6,088 bases of DNA, taken from NCBI GenBank assembly GCA_018065815.1, contig JAGHSP010000137.1, forward strand, positions 1 to 6,088. The letters run 5' to 3'. A program made the translations under genes and the position numbers. This DNA comes from Candidatus Sodaliphilus limicaballi. GTDB lineage: Bacteria > Bacteroidota > Bacteroidia > Bacteroidales > Muribaculaceae. A model generated the notes under the pieces. That model saw only the letters and a program-made list of their open reading frames with translations. It made no database searches and had not been told where the DNA came from. Shown here piece by piece: positions 1-4,123 of this stretch (the first letter of the stretch is position 1; each line of letters starts with the position of its first letter).

Positions 1-1
1 G

Positions 2-202
2 TTTAAGATTTACAATATAATAGTTTTATTCGATTGCAAAGGTATTGATATTTTCTCAATTAACAAGAAAAAAACGGCTTTTTGCTTCGTTTTGACCTCA
101 CTTTTTGCACTATCGGCAGCTGCACAAGGCCTCAATGCCCGTTTCCTGGGGCAACCGCATCAAAACATGCCAAAACTTCCCGACTTCCCCCACAAAGTAT
201 AG
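2..202 (+). pseudogene. possible remnant of a secreted-protein gene (signal-peptide-like reading frame, no start codon)
   Basis: The plus-strand frame is open from the left edge to a TAG at 200-202. From about base 62 it reads like a Sec signal peptide: a basic n-region (Asn then three Lys), a hydrophobic core (TAFCFVLTSLFALSA), and an Ala-Ala-Ala/Gln site that would suit signal peptidase I. About 23 residues follow before the stop. No ATG, GTG or TTG precedes the signal-like part within the window, so an ordinary start is missing. I see no homology in the short mature part, and its last third overlaps the inverted repeat at 149-164. It may be a decayed 5' gene end interrupted by that repeat, or the end of a frame entering from the left, or chance. 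A second short frame, ATG at 135-137 to the TAG at 204-206 region, overlaps it and is equally unsupported. Low confidence. Confidence 0.25.
37..67 (-). promoter_or_regulatory. candidate Bacteroidota-type promoter reading leftwards out of the window
   Basis: On the minus strand, bases 44-37 read TACCTTTG, an exact match to the -7 consensus TAnnTTTG. Bases 67-64 read CTTG at about the spacing expected for the -33 element (TTTG). Transcription would start near base 33 and run leftwards, so any gene it serves lies outside the window. The match is to motifs only. Confidence 0.45.
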
Positions 203-274
203 TTAGGTTTAGGACCTAAAATGATGGGAAAAAGGAAAAAACAGATTTTTTTATTTTATGTTTATTTTCAGTTT

Positions 275-340
275 ATTTCAAGCGTAGCGCCATCACTTAT
301 TCAGATTGCCTCAGTAAAAAAAGGGCGCTGCGCTTGAAAT
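275..340. repeat. strong hairpin (17-bp arms, 32-base loop) at the centre of the 149-472 segment
   Basis: Bases 275-291 pair with 324-340: sixteen Watson-Crick pairs and one T-G pair, with a GC-rich inner half (AAGCGTAGCGCC against GGCGCTGCGCTT). The loop, 292-323, ends in a run of seven A. Neither strand has a T-run directly after the stem, so this is not a normal intrinsic terminator. A REP-like palindrome or a structural element inside the larger repeat fits better. Confidence 0.6.
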
Positions 341-399
341 TGACTAGAAATCAACTAAAAATTATTCTTTTGTCCTTGTGTTCTTTTGTCAAGAGACCA

Positions 400-447
400 C
401 AGATTAAGCAGAAATAAGGGAATTATATTTCAGATTAAGTCAGATTT
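400..447. repeat. short direct repeats based on CAGATT
   Basis: CAGATTAAG occurs at 400-408 and again at 431-439, and CAGATTTT follows at 441-448. CAGATT also occurs at 242 and 302, all in the same orientation, giving five copies in about 205 bases of otherwise featureless AT-rich DNA. No protein factor is known to me that would bind this. It could be the wreck of a dispersed intergenic repeat. Confidence 0.35.
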
Positions 448-490
448 TCCCATTGATTTGATGCGGTTGCCCTGAAAAAATACAAAAATA

Positions 491-522
491 CTTGCTCAAA
501 TCAAAAATAGTGTATAACTTTG
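491..522 (+). promoter_or_regulatory. promoter of the leader ORF-cysK-cysE unit
   Basis: Bases 515-522 read TAACTTTG, an exact match to the Bacteroidota -7 element TAnnTTTG. CTTG at 491-494 lies where the -33 TTTG element belongs, with 26 bases between the centres of the two motifs. Transcription should begin about four to eight bases after the -7 motif, roughly at 526-530. That is on or next to the ATG of the leader ORF at 528, so the transcript would have almost no untranslated leader before that ORF. Confidence 0.7.
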
Positions 523-527
523 CAGCG

Positions 528-602
528 ATGAAAAATTTTAACGCCACATATTGTTGTTGTTGCACCACTGATATTCACTGGTGTGATTCTATTGTGCGAT
601 AA
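528..602 (+). CDS. 24-residue cysteine-rich leader peptide ahead of cysK-cysE
   Basis: ATG at 528-530 opens a 24-codon frame ending in TAA at 600-602. Codons 9-12 (552-563) are TGT TGT TGT TGC, four cysteines in a row, and codon 19 (582-584) is a fifth Cys directly after the only Trp. Five Cys in 24 residues, directly after the promoter and directly before two cysteine-synthesis genes, is the classic layout of an amino-acid attenuator leader. The likely role is regulatory: ribosomes slow or stall at the Cys run when cysteinyl-tRNA is scarce, which changes folding or termination in the RNA before cysK. The peptide is probably not functional in itself. A small inverted repeat (563-567 with 579-583, plus three more pairs across a C-C mismatch) starts at the last base of the Cys run, where a stalled ribosome would hold it open. 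Leaderless polycysteine ORFs with this role are known in mycobacteria. The frame and codons are seen directly; the mechanism is inferred. Confidence 0.72.
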   Translation: MKNFNATYCCCCTTDIHWCDSIVR

Positions 603-752
603 AACAACTCATCAATAGTAAAGTTAGTTTTTTTGAATAAATATACACAATGTCTGCCAGTGATTTTCAGCGGCGGACATTGTTGTTATGTTGAAAAGTT
701 TTTTCACCATGTTCGCTCTTGCAAAGTCACTGGCGTAAAAACAAAATTTATT
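603..752 (+). promoter_or_regulatory. structured leader RNA between the Cys leader ORF and cysK (candidate attenuator)
   Basis: This 150-base stretch contains a 12-bp stem, 647-658 with 672-683 (eleven Watson-Crick pairs and one T-G pair), around a 13-base loop. A run of six T follows at 699-704, 16 bases after the stem, which is too far for a textbook terminator. A weaker stem, 589-594 with 613-618, spans the leader ORF stop. The 3' arm and its flank (about 677-686, ACATTGTTGTT) resemble the start of the Cys run (546-560, ACATATTGTTGTTGT), so the 5' arm near 647 could in principle pair with either, though the local pairing is far stronger. The region just before the cysK ATG is A-rich, as usual for translation starts in this phylum. 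I cannot show a proven terminator/antiterminator switch by eye. Confidence 0.5.
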
Positions 753-1658
753 ATGATTTACAAAAGTATGGCTGACCTTATCGGTCGCACCCCTTTAGTT
801 GAGATTACAGGAATCGACGGCATGCAGGCACGTCTGGTAGTAAAGGTAGAGGCATTCAATCCCGGCGGCAGCGTCAAGGACCGCGTGGCATTGTCGATGA
901 TCGAAGATGCCGAGTCGCGCGGCGTGCTCACCCCCGGCGCCACCATCATTGAACCCACAAGCGGCAACACCGGCGTGGGACTTGCATGGATAGGCGCTGT
1001 GAAGGGCTACAAGGTGATCCTCACCATGCCCGACACCATGAGCGTGGAGCGTCGCAATTTGCTCAAGGCCTATGGCGCGCAGCTCGAACTCACTCCTGGC
1101 GCACAAGGCATGAAGGGTGCTATTGCACGTGCCGAGGAGTTGCGCGACAGCATCGAGGGTGCTGTCATCCTGGGGCAGTTTGTCAATCCCGCCAATCCCG
1201 CCGCGCATGAGCGTACCACTGCCCAAGAAATATGGAACGAGACCGAAGGTCAGGTGGACATCTTCGTGTCGGCAGCAGGCACAGGCGGCACAGTGACTGG
1301 CGCAGGACGTGCCCTCAAGCAGCACAACCCCGCCGTCAAGGTAGTGGCTGTAGAGCCCGCATCGTCACCCGTGTTGAGTGGCGGCAAGCCTGGCCCGCAC
1401 AAGATCCAAGGCATCGGCGCGGGATTCGTCCCCGCAGTCTATGACGCGGCGGTGATCGACGAGGTCATGACCGTGGAGAACGAAGCAGCATTTGACGCGG
1501 CCCGCACACTCTCACGCCAGCACGGCTTGCTCGTGGGCATCTCAAGCGGTGCCGCATTCAGCGCAGCCCTTGAACTCGCACGCCGCAACGAGAACCGTGG
1601 CAAGACCATCGTAGCCATCCTCCCCGACACCGGCGAACGTTACCTGAGCGTATTTTAA
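753..1658 (+). CDS. cysK: cysteine synthase A (O-acetylserine sulfhydrylase)
   Basis: A PLP enzyme that joins O-acetylserine and sulfide to give cysteine and acetate in the cytoplasm, the last step of cysteine synthesis. It has 301 residues, normal for the family. Visible hallmarks: the PLP lysine K42 in NPGGSVKDR (36-44), the substrate-binding loop TSGNTG (69-74), the phosphate-binding loop GTGGT (176-180), KIQGIGAGFVP (217-227), SSGA (264-267), and the C-terminal PDTGERYLS (291-299). The GIGAGFVP form points to CysK rather than CysM. I chose the ATG at 753 because family homology starts with it; the ATG at 768 is a less likely alternative. The frame stays open upstream to 603 but has no ATG there and no family similarity. 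The protein contains no cysteine at all. It is followed after 54 bases by the acetyltransferase gene and is probably controlled by the Cys leader. Confidence 0.95.
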   Translation: MIYKSMADLIGRTPLVEITGIDGMQARLVVKVEAFNPGGSVKDRVALSMIEDAESRGVLTPGATIIEPTSGNTGVGLAWIGAVKGYKVILTMPDTMSVERRNLLKAYGAQLELTPGAQGMKGAIARAEELRDSIEGAVILGQFVNPANPAAHERTTAQEIWNETEGQVDIFVSAAGTGGTVTGAGRALKQHNPAVKVVAVEPASSPVLSGGKPGPHKIQGIGAGFVPAVYDAAVIDEVMTVENEAAFDAARTLSRQHGLLVGISSGAAFSAALELARRNENRGKTIVAILPDTGERYLSVF

Positions 1659-1667
1659 TATTTAAAA

Positions 1668-1696
1668 ACGCTACGCGAGGCGTCCCTTAAAAGCGT
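1668..1696 (+). other. small nested inverted repeats between cysK and cysE
   Basis: In the 54-base gap, ACGCT at 1668-1672 pairs with AGCGT at 1692-1696, and inside it ACGC at 1673-1676 pairs with GCGT at 1680-1683 around a 3-base loop. GCGTCC also occurs twice, at 1680 and 1693. The stems are short and no T-run follows, so I see no terminator and expect cotranscription of the two genes. It could be a weak RNA processing or stability element. Confidence 0.25.
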
Positions 1697-1712
1697 CCTA
1701 AACAAAAAAACA

Positions 1713-2438
1713 ATGATAACATCTGTTCCGCAACACAAAGAGTTGAAGAAATTGATTGAGACGGTGCGCTCGATCGTGTTTCCCGAGTTTTTCCCGAGAA
1801 CTGAACCACTGGAACTGCAATTGCAGACGGTACTCACCTACCAGTTGTCAACAGTGCTCGACGACAATGCACAAGCAAGGAAAATCGCCAGCGATTTTAT
1901 CGACGCGATGCCCGAGATCTCTCGCCTGCTGCACACCGACGTTGATGCCGTGCTGGCCAATGACCCAGCGGTGGAAAGCCGTGCCGAGGTGGTGTACTGC
2001 TACCCGCTGGCATGGGTGATGCTTCACTACCGCGTGGCACACCAGCTGCTGCTCATGGGGGTGCCACTGCTGCCGCGCATGCTCACCGAGATGGCGCATA
2101 GCGACACGGGGATTGACATACATCCCGCCGCAACCATAGGCGACCACTTCTGCATCGACCACGGCACAGGTGTTGTCATCGGAGCGACATCGATAATCGG
2201 CAGCAATGTCGTCATTTACCAGGGCGTGACACTGGGTGCAAAGAATTTCCAACGCGACAGCGACGGCCGCCCCGTGGACGCTCCGCGACACCCCATTATC
2301 GAGGACAACGTCACCATCTACTCCAACACCTCGGTGCTAGGACGCATCACGATAGGGCATGACACCGTGGTGGGCGGCAACATCTGGCTCACTCACGACG
2401 TGCCGCCGCACTCACGCATTGTGCAGGGCAACGTGTAA
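1713..2438 (+). CDS. cysE: serine O-acetyltransferase, EpsC/SAT type
   Basis: Transfers acetyl from acetyl-CoA to serine, making O-acetylserine for CysK; this is the committed step of cysteine synthesis and is usually feedback-inhibited by cysteine. The protein has 241 residues: an alpha-helical N-terminal half (about 1-128) followed by a left-handed beta-helix of hexapeptide repeats. The active-site Asp/His pair of the family is seen in DIHP (135-138). DHGTG (149-153), GVTLGAKNF (171-179), RHP (192-194) and the coil GGNIWLTHDVPPHS (221-234) follow. The ATG at 1713 has an A-rich lead-in (AACAAAAAAAC) and no better candidate nearby. The chain ends soon after the beta-helix, with Gly-Asn-Val, and lacks the longer tail ending in Ile by which many CysE proteins dock into the CysK active site. 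The sequence gives no sign of a frameshift. It shares an operon with cysK. Confidence 0.93.
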   Translation: MITSVPQHKELKKLIETVRSIVFPEFFPRTEPLELQLQTVLTYQLSTVLDDNAQARKIASDFIDAMPEISRLLHTDVDAVLANDPAVESRAEVVYCYPLAWVMLHYRVAHQLLLMGVPLLPRMLTEMAHSDTGIDIHPAATIGDHFCIDHGTGVVIGATSIIGSNVVIYQGVTLGAKNFQRDSDGRPVDAPRHPIIEDNVTIYSNTSVLGRITIGHDTVVGGNIWLTHDVPPHSRIVQGNV

Positions 2439-2444
2439 TCACAC

Positions 2445-2464
2445 GAGAGGTATGGCCTCTCTTT
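2445..2464 (+). terminator. weak hairpin with short T-run just after cysE
   Basis: GAGAGG at 2445-2450 pairs with CCTCTC at 2456-2461 around a 5-base loop, followed by TTT at 2462-2464, seven bases after the cysE stop. The stem is short and the T-run minimal, so it may only contribute to ending the cysK-cysE transcript or to protecting its 3' end. Confidence 0.35.
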
Positions 2465-2465
2465 G

Positions 2466-2501
2466 CCTTATGCTTTGTATGAGAGAAAGATTTTCATAAG
2501 G
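2466..2501. other. second 3' hairpin after cysE
   Basis: CCTTATG at 2466-2472 pairs perfectly with CATAAGG at 2495-2501, and CTTT at 2473-2476 can continue the stem with AAAG at 2486-2489, leaving ATTTT bulged. There is no T-run after it. Together with the hairpins at 2445 and 2562 it makes the cysE 3' region a series of stems. The stretch 2502-2560 shows nothing beyond a 5-bp stem at 2526-2539. Confidence 0.3.
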
Positions 2502-2561
2502 TCTGGGCGGGGACTCTGCAAAATTCTATTGCTGAATAGTAACACAGCATGCGACAACAAG

Positions 2562-2604
2562 AAAATCGCTTAACTTGGACATCGAGCCCAGGTTAAGCGA
2601 TTTT
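2562..2604. terminator. bidirectional intrinsic terminator between convergent cysE and pepT
   Basis: Bases 2562-2574 (AAAATCGCTTAAC) pair perfectly with 2592-2604, and the stem continues through a T-G pair and three more pairs to about 17 bp around a 9-base loop. The A-tract on one side and T-tract on the other give a T-run after the stem on either strand. It lies 19 bases beyond the pepT stop, which suits ending pepT from one side and the cysteine operon from the other. Confidence 0.8.
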
Positions 2605-2623
2605 ATTGTGTGCGGCTTGTCTA

Positions 2624-3838
2624 TTATTCAGCCACTATCTTGCAAATCTCGACGATAGTCTTCATTGCTTTTTCCATCGAGGGAATGGGAACGTACTCAT
2701 AACGTCCGTGCATGTTCATGCCGCCAGCGAAGATGTTGGGGCAAGGCAGACCCTTGAACGACAGCTGCGCGCCATCAGTGCCACCGCGTATGGGCTGCAC
2801 CTTGACGGGAACGCCAGCGTTCTCCATAGCCTTCTTCGCCACGTCGATGATGTGCATCACGGGCTCAATCTGCTCACGCATGTTGTAGTACTGGTCCTTG
2901 ATTTCAGCCTTGGCGCAGCCAGGGAACTCGCAGTTCACCTTGTGGCACAGGTGCTCAATCTCGCGCTTGCGGCTCTCGAAGCGTGCACGGTCATGGTCGC
3001 GCAGGATGTAGGTGAGCGTGGTCTTCTCTACGCTACCTTCCATAGCGATGAGATGATAGAATCCCTCGTAGCCCTCGGTGTGCTCGGGAGTTTCCCAGCG
3101 GGGAAGCATGATGGCAAACTGGTTGGCCACACGCATCGAGTTGAGCATCTTGTGTTTAGCAGCACCGGGGTGCACGTTGAGGCCGGTAAATGTAATCTTG
3201 GCGCTGGCAGCGTTGAAGTTCTCATACTCAAGCTCGCCCACAGCACCGCCGTCCATGGTGTAGGCCCAGTCGGCAGCAAACTTCTCAACGTCAAACTTGT
3301 GTGCGCCCATGCCGATTTCCTCGTCGGGGTTGAAGCCTATGCGTATGTCGCCGTGCTTCACCTCGGGGTGCTCCTGGAAGTACTCAACGGCAGCAAGAAT
3401 CTCGGCGATGCCGGCCTTGTCGTCGGCTCCGAGCAGGGTTGTGCCGTCGGTGACGATGAGCTGCTGGCCCACGTAGTCGTTGAGTTCAGGGAATTGCTCG
3501 GGATCAAGCACGATGTTCTGCTCCTGGTTGAGCACGATCTTGCCGCCCTGGTAGTCAACGATGCGAGGCTTCACGTCGTGTCCGCTCATGTCGGGGGCAG
3601 TGTCCATGTGAGCGATGAAGCCCACTGTGGGCACCTTCTTGTCGGTGTTGCTGGGCAGCGTGGCAAAGAGGTAGCCGTTCTCGTCGAGCGAGATATCGCT
3701 CAAGCCCATATCGTGGAGTTCCTTCTCAAGGGCGCGGGCAAACACCATCTGGCCCGGAGTCGAAGGAGTGAGATTAGTGAGTTCGTCACTCTGGGTGTCA
3801 AACTTCACATACTGCAAGAATCTTTCGGTCAGTTTCAT
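2624..3838 (-). CDS. pepT: peptidase T (tripeptide aminopeptidase, M20B family)
   Basis: A cytoplasmic zinc aminopeptidase that removes the N-terminal residue of tripeptides. The protein has 404 residues, close to the usual 400-410. The M20 metal-site pattern is complete: H77 and the catalytic D79 in HMDTAPD (77-83), the bridging D139 or D140 in LGADDKAG (136-143), E173/E174 in PDEEIG (171-176), D196 in TMDGG (194-198), and H377 in GGMNMHG (372-378). H223 in NVHPG and RGGTDGA (351-357) are further family motifs. I chose the ATG at 3838-3836 because MKLTERFLQYVKFDTQS aligns with the start of known PepT proteins. A TTG-initiated extension to 3877 would overlap the promoter and adds nothing recognisable. 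It stands alone and faces the cysteine operon. A likely role is recycling peptide-derived amino acids; any link to cysteine supply is speculation. Confidence 0.95.
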   Translation of the reverse strand: MKLTERFLQYVKFDTQSDELTNLTPSTPGQMVFARALEKELHDMGLSDISLDENGYLFATLPSNTDKKVPTVGFIAHMDTAPDMSGHDVKPRIVDYQGGKIVLNQEQNIVLDPEQFPELNDYVGQQLIVTDGTTLLGADDKAGIAEILAAVEYFQEHPEVKHGDIRIGFNPDEEIGMGAHKFDVEKFAADWAYTMDGGAVGELEYENFNAASAKITFTGLNVHPGAAKHKMLNSMRVANQFAIMLPRWETPEHTEGYEGFYHLIAMEGSVEKTTLTYILRDHDRARFESRKREIEHLCHKVNCEFPGCAKAEIKDQYYNMREQIEPVMHIIDVAKKAMENAGVPVKVQPIRGGTDGAQLSFKGLPCPNIFAGGMNMHGRYEYVPIPSMEKAMKTIVEICKIVAE

Positions 3839-3874
3839 AATCCTTATATTAGTTTTTAAAATTATTTCAACATG

Positions 3875-3906
3875 CAAAGGTACTATTTTTTAACGAAAAC
3901 TTAAAC
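3875..3906 (-). promoter_or_regulatory. pepT promoter
   Basis: On the minus strand, bases 3882-3875 read TACCTTTG, an exact TAnnTTTG -7 element. The -33 position, 3906-3903, reads GTTT, a weaker match. Transcription would start near 3870, giving pepT an AT-rich untranslated leader of about 33 bases. Confidence 0.6.
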
Positions 3907-3936
3907 GCAAACGCAAAGTTTTTCTTCCTGCCGCCA

Positions 3937-3944
3937 TAAGTTTG
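3937..3944 (+). promoter_or_regulatory. candidate -7 element for the OmpA-type lipoprotein gene
   Basis: TAAGTTTG matches TAnnTTTG exactly, but the -33 position (about 3913-3916) reads GCAA and does not match. If used, transcription starts near 3949 and the untranslated leader is about 175 bases long. The motif stands back to back with the pepT promoter, about 55 bases away. Confidence 0.35.
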
Positions 3945-4123
3945 GATTTGCATTAATGAGCGTTGCCGGCTCGTCGCGCAGGAATTTGCTGGCTGGCGAT
4001 ACAATAAAAGCCGGGCTGATGCGTTATATATAGTAAAATATAAGGTCGGTTCTGCTAATTATGAGAACTATTGATTTGCTCAATCGTCTCGGCTTGATAG
4101 AACCTGCCGTAATGTGCATGTTT
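3945..4123 (+). other. probable 5' untranslated region of the OmpA-type lipoprotein gene
   Basis: The stretch includes pairing potential: CCGGCT at 3966-3971 with AGCCGG at 4009-4014, and inside it GTCGC at 3973-3977 with GCGAT at 3996-4000. A 25-codon ATG frame (3956-4033) covers the same bases and ends in TAG, but its composition does not look like a real gene. The lipoprotein frame itself is open back to an ATG at 4061, which would put about 20 extra residues before the signal peptide. That makes an unlikely signal sequence, so I treat these bases as untranslated. Confidence 0.3.

Larger units (their letters stand above)
149..472. repeat. 324-base segment bounded by 16-base perfect inverted repeats
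   Basis: Bases 149-164 (GGGCAACCGCATCAAA) are the exact reverse complement of 457-472, and two further G-T pairs extend the outer end. Just inside the perfect arms the two halves keep weaker reverse-complement similarity, for example around the ATG at 167-169 against the matching stretch near 450. The midpoint (about 310) nearly coincides with that of the inner hairpin at 275-340 (about 307), so the segment is roughly palindromic at two scales. It has no convincing ORF and no TAnnTTTG motif in either orientation. I infer a small non-autonomous repeat element (MITE-like) or another genome-wide palindromic repeat. No target-site duplication is obvious. Confidence 0.5.

Noticed and set aside
275..340. 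Intrinsic terminator
   Set aside because: No T-run follows the stem on either strand.
149..472. Invertible promoter segment as in Bacteroidales capsule loci
   Set aside because: I found no TAnnTTTG motif inside the segment in either orientation, and the cysK promoter (491-522) lies outside it, so inversion would not obviously switch a gene. No invertase gene is in view.
650..738. Two further short ATG frames in the cysK leader: 650-694 (14 codons, last one Cys) and 688-738 (16 codons)
   Set aside because: Neither has an amino-acid bias or placement that stands out from chance; only the 528-602 frame has a Cys run and sits at the promoter.
633..752. A 40-residue N-terminal extension of CysK from a TTG at 633
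   Set aside because: It has no similarity to CysK, would pass through the 12-bp stem, and family homology starts at the ATG at 753. The Cys content of this stretch is reported separately as a finding.
528..752. S-box, T-box or other known sulfur riboswitch ahead of cysK
   Set aside because: I see no conserved core motif of these classes; the leader ORF with its Cys run is a simpler explanation.
2606..3859. A 417-codon open frame on the plus strand opposite pepT
   Set aside because: It is entirely antisense to a complete PepT with all metal ligands. Its product is a low-complexity His/Val/Leu-rich sequence typical of the reverse of a GC-biased gene, and it runs into the pepT stop region with no promoter of its own.
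3956..4033. 25-codon ATG frame between pepT and the lipoprotein gene
   Set aside because: No recognisable feature, and it overlaps the short stems; nothing distinguishes it from chance.
4061..4123. Alternative start of the lipoprotein at the ATG at 4061
   Set aside because: It would place about 21 extra, non-basic residues before the hydrophobic core, giving a signal peptide far longer than normal for a lipoprotein with the lipobox at Cys23.
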